Shown piece after piece: positions 9,302 through 21,614 of a DNA stretch of 64,000 bases. The DNA is taken from contig CAYORU010000002.1 in assembly GCA_964406445.1 (NCBI GenBank), positions 1 to 64,000 of the forward strand, written 5' to 3'. Within the stretch, counting starts at the first letter, position 1; the number at the start of each line of letters is the position of its first letter. Origin of the DNA: SG8-30 sp964406445 (lineage in GTDB: Bacteria > Pseudomonadota > Gammaproteobacteria > Steroidobacterales > Steroidobacteraceae). A program made the position numbers and the translations under genes. The notes under the pieces were generated by a model. The model was not told where the DNA came from and did not search any database. It saw only the letters and a program-made list of their open reading frames with translations.

Positions 9302-11221
9302 ATGCGTCACGATCCGATCTCCCGGCTGCGACCGCTGGCCGTCCTCGGGGCCGGCTACCTGGTCCTCGGACTCGCGCTGCGCGTGCTGCTCTGGGCGTCC
9401 TTCGGACGGCCGGCCGGCCTCGCCGCGGGTCAGCTCGGCTGGATCCTGCCCGCGGGCCTTGCCGCCGACGCGGTCGAGGCGCTGTACCTGCTCGCCCCGC
9501 TCGCGCTGGTCATGATGCTCGCGCCGGCGCGCTGGCTCGAGAGCGCCGGCCTCCGCCGCCTGGTGCTCGCCTCCGCCTTCGGCTTCCTGTTCGCGGTCGG
9601 CTTCCTCGCCGTGGCAGAGTATTTCTTCTTCGAGGAGTTCACGGCGCGGTTCAACCTGGTCTCGGTGGACTACCTCCTCTATCCGACGGAGGTCATCGGC
9701 GACATCCGCTCGGAGTACCCGGTGGTGCCCGCAGTCGCGGCGATCGCGATGCTCGCGCTCGGCCTCGCCTGGAGGCTGCGGGGCGCGCTTCTCGCCGCCG
9801 CCGGCGCGTCCCGCCTGCCGCGCTGGCGCATCGCCGTTGGCTACGCGCTGGCTCTCGTCGCGGCGGTGGCCGCCTTCGAGACGAACGCGCTGGCCCAGTC
9901 GCGCGACCGGGTCGCGAACGAGCTGGCTGCGAACGGCCTGTCGAGCTTCTTCCGGGCGCTGCGGACCAGCGAGATCGACTACCACGCCTACTATGCGTCG
10001 CAGGACCCGGCCACGAACCTCGCCCTGCTGGCCCGGCAGCTCGGCTCCGGCGGCGCCACGGTCGACCGGGCGGTGGCCGCCGATCCGCGCGGGCTCGGCA
10101 AGCTCAACGTGGTGGTGCTGGTCTGCGAGTCCTTCGGCGCGAACTTCAGCCGGCTGCATGGCGCCGACCGCGACTGGACGCCCGAGGTCGACCGGCTGGC
10201 GCTGCAGGGGCTTCGGTTCACCAAGATGTACGCATCGGGCACGCGGACCGTGCGTGGCCTCGAGGCCATCGCCACGTCCCTGCCGCCCATCCCGACGGTA
10301 TCGATCCTGCACCGGCCGGGCAGCGACCACGTCGCGAACTGGGGCGAGGTGATGCGCCGCAACGGCTACCACGCGAGCTTCCTGTACGGGGGCTACGGCG
10401 ACTTCGACGACATGAACCGGTTCTTCTCCGGCAACGGCTTCCAGGTCCTCGACCGCACCGACATCGAGGGCCCGACGCGCTTCGAGAACATCTGGGGCGT
10501 GTCCGACGAGGACCTGTACGACCTCGCCCTCGCGCACCTCGATGCCGTAGCGCAAGACGGCAAGCCGTTCTTCACGATCGTGATGAACACCTCCAACCAC
10601 AAGCCCTACACCTTCCGCGAGGGCGTCCCGGGCGTGCGGGCCGAGGGCGGCGGTCGCGAATCGGGCGTGCGTTACGAGGACTTCGCCATCGGCTACTTCG
10701 TGCGAGAGGCCTCCCGGCACGCGTGGTTCGACGACACGCTGTTCGTGATCGTGGCCGACCACGGCGCGCGGGTGTACGGGCGGGCGGAGATCCCCGTCGA
10801 GAGCTACCGGATCCCGATGGTCCTGTACTCGCCGAAGCACATCGCACCGGGAGTCGAGGAAGGCCTCGCGACGCAGGTCGACGTCGCGCCGACCGTGCTA
10901 GGCCTGCTCGGCCTGCCGTACGAGGCGCCCTTCTTCGGCCAGGACGCGCTGCACACGCCACCCGAACGGCGCGTGGCGTTCTTCAGCCACAACCATGACG
11001 TCGCGCTGCTGCGCGACGGCAGGCTCGCCATCCTGGGGTTGCACAAGTCGGTCGAGGCCGCGGCCTTCGACCCTGTGTCGGCCGGCTACGGTCCGGCTCC
11101 ACGCGAGCCCGAGCTCGAGTCGCTCGCCATCGCGTACTACCAGACGGCCTACGAGCTGTTCCGCGCGGGGCGATACGTTCTGCCCGGCAAGGGCGCGACG
11201 AGGGTCGCCGCTAGCCGGTGA
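9302..11221 (+). CDS. LTA synthase / MdoB-like sulfatase-fold membrane phosphotransferase
   Basis: 639 residues. The N-terminal 210 residues contain about five membrane helices. A sulfatase-fold domain follows: NVVVLVCESFGANF about residue 270, YASGTRTVRGLE about residue 312 (the Thr is the likely nucleophile), MNTSNHKPYTF about residue 425, and VIVADHGARVYG about residue 483 (metal-binding Asp-His). LtaS in Gram-positives and MdoB/OpgB in Gram-negatives use this fold to transfer glycerol phosphate from phosphatidylglycerol to a polymer or periplasmic glucan. Here the acceptor is unknown. The last 11 bases overlap the convergent hydrolase gene. Confidence 0.85.
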   Translation: MRHDPISRLRPLAVLGAGYLVLGLALRVLLWASFGRPAGLAAGQLGWILPAGLAADAVEALYLLAPLALVMMLAPARWLESAGLRRLVLASAFGFLFAVGFLAVAEYFFFEEFTARFNLVSVDYLLYPTEVIGDIRSEYPVVPAVAAIAMLALGLAWRLRGALLAAAGASRLPRWRIAVGYALALVAAVAAFETNALAQSRDRVANELAANGLSSFFRALRTSEIDYHAYYASQDPATNLALLARQLGSGGATVDRAVAADPRGLGKLNVVVLVCESFGANFSRLHGADRDWTPEVDRLALQGLRFTKMYASGTRTVRGLEAIATSLPPIPTVSILHRPGSDHVANWGEVMRRNGYHASFLYGGYGDFDDMNRFFSGNGFQVLDRTDIEGPTRFENIWGVSDEDLYDLALAHLDAVAQDGKPFFTIVMNTSNHKPYTFREGVPGVRAEGGGRESGVRYEDFAIGYFVREASRHAWFDDTLFVIVADHGARVYGRAEIPVESYRIPMVLYSPKHIAPGVEEGLATQVDVAPTVLGLLGLPYEAPFFGQDALHTPPERRVAFFSHNHDVALLRDGRLAILGLHKSVEAAAFDPVSAGYGPAPREPELESLAIAYYQTAYELFRAGRYVLPGKGATRVAASR

Positions 11222-12008
11222 AGCGCCGCAGGAAGTCGGGCGCGCGGAAGGGATTCCATCGCCCCTCGGGCTGCGCCAGCCGGTCGGCGACGATCCACAG
11301 CGCCACCGGATTGACGGCGAGCCCGGTGTGGCTGCCGGGCACGCAGAGGTTCTCGTGGTTCGCGGGATCGCCGTCGAGCGTCGCCTGGTGCGGCGGCACG
11401 ACGCCGTCGCTCTCGGAGTAGATGCAGGTCGAGGGCACCGGCGGCGGCGTGCGCATCTGCCGCGAGCGGCTGTGCGCCTGGTGGAGCAGAGGGCCGCGCG
11501 GCAGGGCGAGCGCGCGGTACAGCGCGCGCACCGCGGGCGGCGGCGGCCGGTCGGGGTCGAGCCTGAGCGGGCTGCCGAGGGTGACGGCGACCCGCACGCA
11601 CTCGGGCGCGACGTGCGCGGCGTAGATCGCGAACACGCCGCCGAGGCTGAAGCCCACGACGCTGACCCTGCGGCCGGTCCGGTGGTGCAGGTAGCGAAGC
11701 TTCTGCCCGATGACCTGCGTGTAGCGCCGCTGGAAGCCGACGTTGGTCCCGAGGCCCCAGGTCTCGGCCTGGTAGCCGCGGTCCTGCAGGAAGCCGCGCA
11801 GCGGCTCGAGCGACAGGTCGCCGGCGCCGAAGCCAGGCAGCAGCAGCACCGGGTGGCCGTCGCCCCTCGGCGCGCGGCGCAGCCACGGCAGGCTCATGAC
11901 CATCAGCCCCAGCTCGAAGGGCGCGCGCAGCTCGAGCAGGGCGCGCGCCCGGCGCGACCAGCCGCTCGAACGGCGTGCGGGCGCCGCGGCGGACGAGCGC
12001 GCGATCAT
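11211..12008 (-). CDS. Alpha/beta-fold hydrolase
   Basis: 265 residues from the ATG that overlaps the stop of the upstream acyltransferase gene by 4 bases. An oxyanion-type turn (LLLPGFGAGD) lies near residue 55 and the nucleophile elbow VVGFSLGGVFA (G-x-S-x-G) near residue 117. A late Asp (YSESDGVVPP) and His (GSHTGLAVNP) complete the triad pattern. The protein is lipase/esterase-like. Being the last gene of the acyl-CoA ligase/WS-DGAT operon, it probably acts on neutral lipid or wax ester, or hydrolyses an acyl intermediate. This role is inferred from context only. Confidence 0.8.
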   Translation of the reverse strand: MIARSSAAAPARRSSGWSRRARALLELRAPFELGLMVMSLPWLRRAPRGDGHPVLLLPGFGAGDLSLEPLRGFLQDRGYQAETWGLGTNVGFQRRYTQVIGQKLRYLHHRTGRRVSVVGFSLGGVFAIYAAHVAPECVRVAVTLGSPLRLDPDRPPPPAVRALYRALALPRGPLLHQAHSRSRQMRTPPPVPSTCIYSESDGVVPPHQATLDGDPANHENLCVPGSHTGLAVNPVALWIVADRLAQPEGRWNPFRAPDFLRRFTG

Positions 12009-13407
12009 TTCGCCCCGCGCGGACGTCGGCGCGCGCGGGCCGCGGGGCGGCGCAAGGCCGCGAACTCCCGCAGCAGGCCGTCGGCGATCGCATCCAGGTC
12101 GGGCACGGCGTCCGGGCAGGCCACGAGGCCGAAGTACAGCCTTCCCGCGTAGCTGTAGGCGCTGACGTTGAGGGCGTTGCGGTGGAACGGGATGGACAGC
12201 GGGTAGTAGGTGAGCACCCGGCTGCCGGCGACGAAGAAGGCCTCCGGCGGGCCGGGCACGTTCGAGACGATGAGGTTGAACGGCAACGGGATGCGGTCCG
12301 CCACCTGCGGCAGCCGCAACAGCTGCGCGAGGCCGCCGACGAGCCAGGGCATGCCGATGGAGGGCGAATCCTCCGGGACCAGCATCCGGAAGGTCGCGAC
12401 TCCCGCCTTCGCCTCCCCGGCCGAGCGATGGATCGCGGCGAGCCGGCGCGCAGGGTCCGCGACGTCCGTGTGCAGGTTGACGGCGATGAACGCCACCTGG
12501 ATCGCGTGCTCGGTCGCGCCGGGCGCGCGCACCGACACCGGGACGCCCGCGTGCAGCGGCGCGTCGGGCAGTTGCTCGCGGGCCACGAGCCAGCCTCGCA
12601 GCGAGCCCGCCACGGCCGCCAGCACCGCGTCGTTGACGGTCGCGCCGGCGGCCTTCGCCGCGGCCTTGACCTCGTCGAGCCCGATGTCGACGCAGGCGAA
12701 GCTCCGCCGGCCGGAGATCACCACGTTGAGCGGCGTCGAGGGCACGGGCGGCGCGCGGCGCGCCGGCGTCCCGCCGGGCCGCGCCAAGGCGCTGCGCGCA
12801 ATGCCGGCAAGGTGCGCCGGCAGTCGCGCGAGTTCTGCCAGCTGGTGCGCTGCCCCGGCGGCGAGCAGGCGCGATGCGTCGGCGGGTGTCCCGGCCGGCG
12901 CGCTCACCGTGCGGCGCCGGCCGGGCCTGCGCGTCCGGTCCACGAACGACTGCAGGAAGAGCTGCGCCGAGTGGCCGTCGAGGCCGGCGTGGTGCACCTT
13001 GACGTAGACGGCGTCGCCGCCGTCCTCGAGGCCCTCGATCACGTGCAGCTCCCACAGCGGCCGCGCCGGGTCCAGCGGCCGCTCGTGCAGCCGCGCCACG
13101 CAGTCCTCGAGCTCGCGGCGTCCGCCGGGCTCGGGGAGGCGGTGGCGTCGGACGTGGTGGTCGAGGTCGACGCGCGCCGCGGTCACCCAGAACGGGTTGG
13201 CGAGGCCGAGCGGCAGCCTGGCCGCGCGTCGCGTGAACACCTCGCTCGCGCCGAGCCGGGCCGCGACGACCCGCCGCAAGCGCGCGTGGAAGTTGCCACG
13301 CGCGGGCGGCGGCGCCAGCACGAAAAGCGCGCCGACGTGCATGGGCGTGGCGCGGGTCTCGAGGTGCAGGAACGCCGCGTCGAGCAGCTTGACCGGCCGC
13401 ATGCGGC

Positions 13408-13411
<4 letters not shown>
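12005..13411 (-). CDS. Wax ester synthase / diacylglycerol acyltransferase (WS/DGAT)
   Basis: 468 residues. The catalytic HHxxxDG motif is complete (VHHAGLDG, His140-His141-Asp145-Gly146), and the N-terminal start LLDAAFLHLET and the PLWELHVIEGL segment are typical of the family. The C-terminal domain contains NLIVSNVPGPP and the ending region YSYAGRLYFGLV, as in WS/DGAT enzymes. These enzymes transfer an acyl group from acyl-CoA to a long-chain alcohol or diacylglycerol, giving wax ester or triacylglycerol. It is coupled by ATGA overlaps to an acyl-CoA ligase upstream and a hydrolase downstream. Substrate preference cannot be read from the sequence. Confidence 0.9.
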
Positions 13412-14937
<1,526 letters not shown>

Positions 14938-15105
14938 CGCAGTCACGGCGTCATCCGGCGCAGGATTCGGCCACCAGTTGACCGCCGGCGGCGGGCCGCC
15001 GTATCGGTACTTGTCCTGATGGGCCTGGTGCGTCCCGCGTCGCGGCTGGCCCGGGCCCCGGGCCTCGCGTATCTTGGCCCGCAGGCACCGCATTTCCACC
15101 GATTC

Positions 15106-15845
<740 letters not shown>

Positions 15846-15849
<4 letters not shown>

Positions 15850-17186
15850 GGCCGCCGACGGAGGAACTGCTGCGCCGCAAGCGCGACGGCGGCCGGCTGT
15901 CGCGCGCCGAGCTCGAGTCGATCGTCGCCGGCCTCGCCGACGGCAGCCTGTCGGACGCCCAGGCGGCCGCCTTCGCCATGGCCGTGTGGTTCAGCGGCAT
16001 GACGCCCGGGGAGCGCGCCGACTTCACGCTCGCGATGCGCGACAGCGGCACCGTGCTCGACTGGCGCGCGGAGTCGCTGCCCGGCCCGGTGCTCGACAAG
16101 CACTCGACGGGCGGCGTCGGCGACCTCGTGTCGCTGCCGCTCGGGCCGATGCTCGCGGCCTGCGGCGTCTTCGTGCCGATGATCTCGGGCCGCAGCCTCG
16201 GGCACACGGGCGGCACGCTCGACAAGCTCGAGGCGATCCCGGGATACGACGCACAGCCTGACGAGCCGCGCCTGCGGCGCGTGGTGCGCGAGGCGGGCGT
16301 GGCCATCGTCGGCGCCGGCCCGCGGCTCGCGCCGGCCGACCGCCGTCTCTACGCGATCCGCGACGTGACCGCGACGGTGGACTGCGAGCCGCTCATCTGC
16401 GCCTCGATCCTCTCCAAGAAGCTGGCCGCGGGGATCGACGCCCTGGTTCTCGACGTCAAGGTGGGCAACGGCGCCGTCATGCCCTCGCTCGCCGATGCGC
16501 GCGCGCTCGCCACTGCGCTGGCCGACACGGCCCGTGGCGCGGGCCTGCGCTGCGCGGCGCTGCTGACCGGCATGCAGCAGCCGCTCGCGCGCTCGGCCGG
16601 CAACGCGCTCGAGGTCGCTGAGGCCGTCGCAATGCTTCGCGGCGAGCCGGCGGACCCGCGGCTGCTCGAGGTGACGCTCGCGCTGGGGGCGCGCCTGCTC
16701 GTGCTGGGTGGAGTCGCGGCCGACGGGATGGCGGCCCGTAGCCGGCTGCTTGCGGCGCTCGCGAGCGGTGACGCGGCGCTGCGATTCGCGAGGATGGTCG
16801 CCGGCCTCGGCGGCCCGGCCGACCTGCTGGAGCGGCCGGCCCGGCACCTCGCGCGCGCGCCGGTCGTGCTGGAGGTGCCCGCGCCGAAAGACGGCTACGT
16901 GGCTGCGGTGGACACGCGCGCGCTCGGGCTCGCGGTCCTGTCGCTGGGCGGCGGGCGCAGCGCGCCGGGTGCGAGGGTCGACCCGCGCGTGGGCCTCGAC
17001 CGGATCGCGCGGCTCGGCGAGCAGGTCGCGAAGGGCGAGCCGCTCGCACGCGTGCACGCGGCCGACGCGGCGGCGGGCGCCGCGGCCGTCCTCGCGGTGG
17101 CGGCTGCGATGCAGATCGCGGCGACGCCGCCGCCGGAGGATCCGGCCGTGATCGGGTGCGTGGACGCCCCGGCGCAGGAAGTGTAA
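15846..17186 (+). CDS. deoA: Thymidine phosphorylase
   Basis: 446 residues from GTG 15846, which overlaps the deoC stop; no better in-frame start lies nearby. The enzyme converts thymidine and phosphate to thymine and deoxyribose 1-phosphate. The phosphate/glycine-rich signature is clear (DKHSTGGVGDLVSLPLGP, then SGRSLGHTGGTLDKLEAIPG), and the pyrimidine-binding stretch (YAIRDVTATVDCEPLICASI) and the KKLAAGIDALVLDVKVGNGA loop follow. The C-terminal alpha/beta domain contains APKDGYVAAVDTRALG. The position between deoC and deoB fits. Confidence 0.95.
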
Positions 17187-17195
17187 GAAGGCGCC

Positions 17196-18458
17196 ATGAC
17201 CGATCCATCGACGGCGCCGGCTCCCCGGCGCGCGCTGCTGCTGGTCGCGGATTCGCTCGGCGTCGGCGCGCTGCCCGATGCGGACCGCTACGGCGACGCC
17301 GGCGCCGACACTTTCGGCCACATCGCCGAGGCCTGCGCCCGCGGCAAGGCCGACGAGGGCCGCGCGGGTCCGCTTCGCATCCCGGTGCTCGCGCGCCTCG
17401 GCCTGGTGCACGCCGCCGCCGCCGCGCGCGGCGCGCCGGTCGAGGGATTCGCCGGGCTGCCGGCGCCGACCGCCGCCTGGGGCTTCTCGGCAGAGCGTTC
17501 GGTCGGCAAGGACACGGTCTCCGGCCACTGGGAGATGGCCGGCCAGCCGGTCGTCGAGGACTGGGGCTACTTCACGTCGCTGACGGACTCGATGCCGCGC
17601 GAGCTGCTCGACGAACTGGCCCGGCGCACCGGCGTGCCGGGCTTCCTCGGCAACTGCCACGCCTCGGGCACGCAGGTCATCGAGGATTTCGGCGAAGAGC
17701 ACATCGCCGCCGGCAAGCCGATCGTCTACACCTCGCAGGACTCGGTGATCCAGTTCTGCGCCCACGAGCAGGCCTTCGGGCTCGACCGTCTCTACGCGCT
17801 GTGCCTCGAGGCGCGGCGCCTCGCCGATCGATGGCGCATCGGACGCGTGATCGCCCGGCCGTTCGTCGGCGCGCGGCCAGGCGACTTCCGCCGCACGCCG
17901 AACCGGCGCGACTTCGCCGTGCCGCCGCCGCCCGGCACGCTGCTCGATGCCGTCACCGACGCCGGCGGCACGGTCGTCGGCGTCGGCAAGGTGCCCGACA
18001 TCTTCGCCGGCCGCGGCGTCGGCCGCGCGGTCAAGGCGAACGGCCTCGAGGCGCTGATGGCGGCCTCGCAGGACGCGCTGCTTTCCGGCGGCGACCGCAC
18101 TCTCGTATTCACCAACCTCGTCGATTTCGACCAGGAGTACGGCCACCGGCGCGACGTGCCCGGCTATGCGCGCGCGCTGGAGGCCTTCGACGCCATGCTC
18201 GGCCGGCTGCTCGGGGCGCTCGGCCCGCGCGACCTCCTGGTGCTGACCGCCGACCACGGCAACGACCCGAGCTGGCACGGCTGGAACCACACCCGCGAGC
18301 ACGTGCCCGTGCTCGCCGCGGGGCCGCGGGTGCCGGCGGCCGCGCTCGGGCGGCGCGAGACCTTCGCCGACATCGGCCAGTCGATCGCCAGCTGGCTCGG
18401 CGTGCCGGCGCTGGCGCACGGCTGTGCCTTCCTGGCCGCGCCGCGCGCCGCGGCATGA
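17196..18458 (+). CDS. deoB: Phosphopentomutase
   Basis: 420 residues. It interconverts (deoxy)ribose 1-phosphate and 5-phosphate, linking the phosphorylases of the operon to DeoC. Alkaline-phosphatase-fold features are present: N-terminal LLVADSLGVGALPDADRYGDAGADTF (metal Asp, positions about 10-36), SVGKDTVSGHWEM (the Thr is the usual phosphorylation site), and the C-terminal metal cluster LTADHGNDPSWHGWNHTREHVP. The stop overlaps the deoD start by 4 bases (ATGA). Confidence 0.95.
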   Translation: MTDPSTAPAPRRALLLVADSLGVGALPDADRYGDAGADTFGHIAEACARGKADEGRAGPLRIPVLARLGLVHAAAAARGAPVEGFAGLPAPTAAWGFSAERSVGKDTVSGHWEMAGQPVVEDWGYFTSLTDSMPRELLDELARRTGVPGFLGNCHASGTQVIEDFGEEHIAAGKPIVYTSQDSVIQFCAHEQAFGLDRLYALCLEARRLADRWRIGRVIARPFVGARPGDFRRTPNRRDFAVPPPPGTLLDAVTDAGGTVVGVGKVPDIFAGRGVGRAVKANGLEALMAASQDALLSGGDRTLVFTNLVDFDQEYGHRRDVPGYARALEAFDAMLGRLLGALGPRDLLVLTADHGNDPSWHGWNHTREHVPVLAAGPRVPAAALGRRETFADIGQSIASWLGVPALAHGCAFLAAPRAAA

Positions 18459-19165
18459 GCTCGCCCCACCTGAACGCGCGCGCCGGCGCCTTCGCCGGGA
18501 CGGTGCTGCTGCCCGGAGACCCGCGCCGCGCCAGGCACGTGGCGACGACCCTGCTCGGGGACGCCGAGCTCGTCTCCGACGTTCGCAACATGCTGGGCTA
18601 CACCGGCCGCTACCGCGGCGAGCGGGTCTCGGTGATCGGTGGCGGCATCGGGATTCCCTCGACGCTGATCTACGCGACCGAGCTGGTGCGCGACCATGGC
18701 GTGCGGCGCATCGTGCGCATCGGCACCTGCGGCGGGCTGCAGCCCGGCCTCGGCCTCGGCGACCTCGTGCTCGCGCTCGGCGCCGGCACCGACTCGTCCG
18801 TGAACCGCATCCGCTGCCATGGCCACGACTTCCCGGCGACGGCGAGCTGGTCGCTGCTCGAGCCCGTGGCTCGCCGCGCGCTCGACGGCGGGCGGCCGGC
18901 GCACGTGGGCAACGTTTTCTCGAGCGACCTCTTCTACCATCCGGACGCGGGCCTGCACGCGCGGCTGCGCGAGCTCGGCTTCCTCGCCATCGAGATGGAG
19001 GCGGCGGGCCTCTACGGGCTCGCGGCGGAGCTCGGCTTCGAGGCGCTCGCGGTGCTGACGGTGACCGACCAGGTCGGCCGGCCGGAGGCCATGACCGCCG
19101 TCGAGCGCGAGACGGGCGTGGACGCCATGACCCGCCTCGTGCTCGAGGCGCTCGTGCCGGGCTGA
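18455..19165 (+). CDS. deoD: Purine nucleoside phosphorylase (hexameric, DeoD type)
   Basis: 236 residues, typical of the small hexameric PNP class. It phosphorolyses purine (deoxy)nucleosides to base and (deoxy)ribose 1-phosphate. Visible motifs: phosphate-binding LLPGDPRRAR near residue 20, GGGIGIPSTLIYATEL about residue 65, RIGTCGGLQPGL, and the ribose/base pocket FLAIEMEAAGLYGLA about residue 175. VTDQV ends the catalytic loop with its Asp. It is the fourth gene of the deo operon. Confidence 0.93.
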   Translation: MSSPHLNARAGAFAGTVLLPGDPRRARHVATTLLGDAELVSDVRNMLGYTGRYRGERVSVIGGGIGIPSTLIYATELVRDHGVRRIVRIGTCGGLQPGLGLGDLVLALGAGTDSSVNRIRCHGHDFPATASWSLLEPVARRALDGGRPAHVGNVFSSDLFYHPDAGLHARLRELGFLAIEMEAAGLYGLAAELGFEALAVLTVTDQVGRPEAMTAVERETGVDAMTRLVLEALVPG

Positions 19166-19168
19166 GCG

Positions 19169-20188
19169 ATGCCGGCCAACCTGACGCCGGAGTACCGGGC
19201 TGCCGCCGACGCGCTGCGTCGCGCCCGCGACCCCGAGCTGCGCCTCGAGTGCCTGCGCGAGATGCTCAGGGTCATCCCGAAGCACAAGGGCACCGACCAC
19301 CTGCAGGGCGACCTCAAGCGGCGCATCCGCGAGCTGGAGGAAGAACTCGCCGGGCCACGCAAGGGCGGCGCGCGCGGCGGGCCCGCGCTGGTGGTCCGGC
19401 CCGAGGGCGCCGCGCAGATTGCGCTGCTCGGCCCGCCGAACGGCGGCAAGTCGCTGCTGCACGCGCGCCTCAGCGGGTCCGGCGCGAGGGTCGCGCCCTT
19501 CCCGTTCACGACGCAGTATCCGGAACCCGGCATGATGACGGTCGGCGACGTGCAGCTGCAGCTGGTCGACCTGCCGCCGCTCGCCGCGCGCCACCCGGTG
19601 AGCTGGATCGGGGGAACGCTGCAGTCCGCGGACGCGGCGCTGCTGGTCGTGGACGTCACCGAGCCAGGGATCGTGCAGCAGGTCGCCGAGTTGCGCGCCG
19701 AGCTCGCGGAGCGCCGCGTCGGCCTCGGCGCACGCTGGCCTGCCGACCCGACGGGCGACGAGCCGGACGAAGTTGCGGACGACCCGTTCTTCCGCCTGCT
19801 GCCGACGCTGCTCGTCGCGAACAAGGCCGACCTCGATCCAGACGCGGCGGAGGACGCCGAGGCCCTCGAGGAGCTGGCCGGGCTCGATTTCCCGGTCATG
19901 GTCGTCTCGGCGCAGACCGGCGCCGGCGTCGAGGCGCTGGGGCCTTGGCTGTTCGCGCGGCTCGGGCTGATCCGGGTCTACACCAAGGTACCCGGCAAGC
20001 CGCCGGATCGCGGCCGGCCCTTCGTGCTGCGCCCGGGCGGCACGGTGGCGGACGTGGCCCGCCTCGTGCATCGCGATCTCGCCGACCAGGTGCGGTTCGC
20101 GCGGCTGTGGAACGCCACCCACGACGGCCACCATGCCGGACGCGAGCACCCGGTCGCCGATGGCGACGTGATCGAGCTGCACGCATGA
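19169..20188 (+). CDS. DRG/Obg-like GTPase with C-terminal TGS domain
   Basis: 339 residues. The N-terminal helical segment (residues 1-62, including HKGTDHLQGDLKRRI) resembles the helix region before the G domain of DRG proteins. The P-loop is GPPNGGKS (88-95), followed by PFPFTTQYPEPGMM (switch I type), LVDLPP at the DxxG position, and LVANKADLD. The C-terminal 75 residues form a TGS domain (IRVYTKVPGKPP... HPVADGDVIELHA). DRG-type proteins are best known from archaea and eukaryotes and bind translation components. Placement after deoD looks like read-through rather than a pathway link. Confidence 0.82.
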   Translation: MPANLTPEYRAAADALRRARDPELRLECLREMLRVIPKHKGTDHLQGDLKRRIRELEEELAGPRKGGARGGPALVVRPEGAAQIALLGPPNGGKSLLHARLSGSGARVAPFPFTTQYPEPGMMTVGDVQLQLVDLPPLAARHPVSWIGGTLQSADAALLVVDVTEPGIVQQVAELRAELAERRVGLGARWPADPTGDEPDEVADDPFFRLLPTLLVANKADLDPDAAEDAEALEELAGLDFPVMVVSAQTGAGVEALGPWLFARLGLIRVYTKVPGKPPDRGRPFVLRPGGTVADVARLVHRDLADQVRFARLWNATHDGHHAGREHPVADGDVIELHA

Positions 20189-20225
20189 CGGCGACGGCGC
20201 GCCAAGGCGGCGGCGGGGCCCCGCG

Positions 20226-21614
20226 ATGACCCGCGACGCGCCGATCGTGGCGGAGCTCGCCCGGCTGCTGGGACCCGGCCAGGTCCTCACCGGCGAAGCC
20301 GTCGGAGCGCGAAGCCGCCACGCCTGGAGCACCGAGCCGCTCGAGGCGCGGGCGCTGGTCCGCCCCGGCTCGACGCGCGAAGTCAGCGAAGTGCTGGCGC
20401 TGTGCGACGCCTGGCGCCAGCCGGTGGTCACCCACGGCGGCCGCACCGGCCTCTCCGGCGGCGAGCGCGCCACGGCCGCCGACATCGTCCTGTCGCTCGA
20501 GCGGATGAATCGCATCGAGACGATCGACGAGGCCGGCAGGACCGCGACGGTCGAGGCGGGCGTCACCCTCCAGGCGCTGCACGAGGCCGTCGAGTCCGCG
20601 GGACTGCATTTCCCGCTGGACCTCGGTGCGCGCGGCTCCTGCACGATCGGCGGCAACGTCTCGACCAACGCCGGCGGCGTGACGGTCATCCGCCACGGCA
20701 TGATGCGCGCGCAGGTGCTCGGGCTCGAGGCCGTGCTCGCCGACGGCACGATCGTCTCGTCCATGAACCGGATGCTCAAGAACAACAGCGGCTACGACCT
20801 CAAGCAGCTGTTCATCGGGACCGAGGGCACCCTCGGCGTCGTGACCCGCGCGGTGCTGGCGCTGCGCGAGCGGCCGGCGAGCCTCGACACGGCGCTCGTC
20901 GCGGTGGCGGGGCCGGACCGCCTCGGGCAGCTGCTGCGCCACGTCGATCGCCGGCTGGGCGGCCAGCTGTCGTCCTTCGAGGTCATGTGGGGCGACTACT
21001 ACCGCGCGGTGACCGTACCGGGCGGCCACGCCGCGCCGCTGTCGCGCGAGCACGCCTTCTATGCGCTGATCGAGGCACAGGGTGCGGACGAGACCCCGGA
21101 CGCGGCACGCTTCGAGGCGGCGATCGCCTCGGCCTGGGAGGCCGGGCTCGTCGTCGACGCGGTGCTGCCGAAGTCGCGCGCGGAACGCGACCGCCTTTGG
21201 GCGATCCGCGAGGACTTCGGGCCGATCCGCCACGACCGCCCGCTGTTCGCCTACGACGTCAGCCTGCCGATCGCCGACATGCCGGCCTACGTCGACGAGG
21301 TCGCGGCGCGCGTGCGCGACCGCTGGCCGCAGGGAGCCTTCCACGTCTTCGGCCACCTCGGCGACGGCAACCTGCACTTCGTCGTCTGCCCGCGGGTCGA
21401 GGGCGCGGCGCTGCACGAGGAGGTCGATGCCGCGGTCTATGAGCCGCTCGCGCGCTTCGGCGGCGCCATCTCGGCCGAGCACGGCATCGGCGCGGACAAG
21501 CGCCGCTGGCTGGGCCTGTCGCGAACGCCCGCGGAGATCGCGCTGATGCGGCGGCTGAAGCAGGCGCTCGACCCGCACGGCATCCTGAATCCCGGGAAGG
21601 TCATCCCCGACTGA
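20226..21614 (+). CDS. FAD-binding dehydrogenase, GlcD/D-2-hydroxyacid type
   Basis: 462 residues. The FAD-binding PCMH-like domain has the pyrophosphate loop VVTHGGRTGLSGGE about residues 66-80, GGNVSTNAGGVTVIRHGMMR about residue 145, and GTEGTLGVVTRAVL about residue 200. The C-terminal catalytic half has HVFGHLGDGNLHF about residue 375 (metal-binding His pair), AEHGIGADKR, and the end DPHGILNPGKVIP. The pattern matches D-2-hydroxyglutarate/D-lactate/glycolate oxidase subunit GlcD relatives, which pass electrons to quinone or ETF. The substrate is not determined. Confidence 0.85.
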   Translation: MTRDAPIVAELARLLGPGQVLTGEAVGARSRHAWSTEPLEARALVRPGSTREVSEVLALCDAWRQPVVTHGGRTGLSGGERATAADIVLSLERMNRIETIDEAGRTATVEAGVTLQALHEAVESAGLHFPLDLGARGSCTIGGNVSTNAGGVTVIRHGMMRAQVLGLEAVLADGTIVSSMNRMLKNNSGYDLKQLFIGTEGTLGVVTRAVLALRERPASLDTALVAVAGPDRLGQLLRHVDRRLGGQLSSFEVMWGDYYRAVTVPGGHAAPLSREHAFYALIEAQGADETPDAARFEAAIASAWEAGLVVDAVLPKSRAERDRLWAIREDFGPIRHDRPLFAYDVSLPIADMPAYVDEVAARVRDRWPQGAFHVFGHLGDGNLHFVVCPRVEGAALHEEVDAAVYEPLARFGGAISAEHGIGADKRRWLGLSRTPAEIALMRRLKQALDPHGILNPGKVIPD

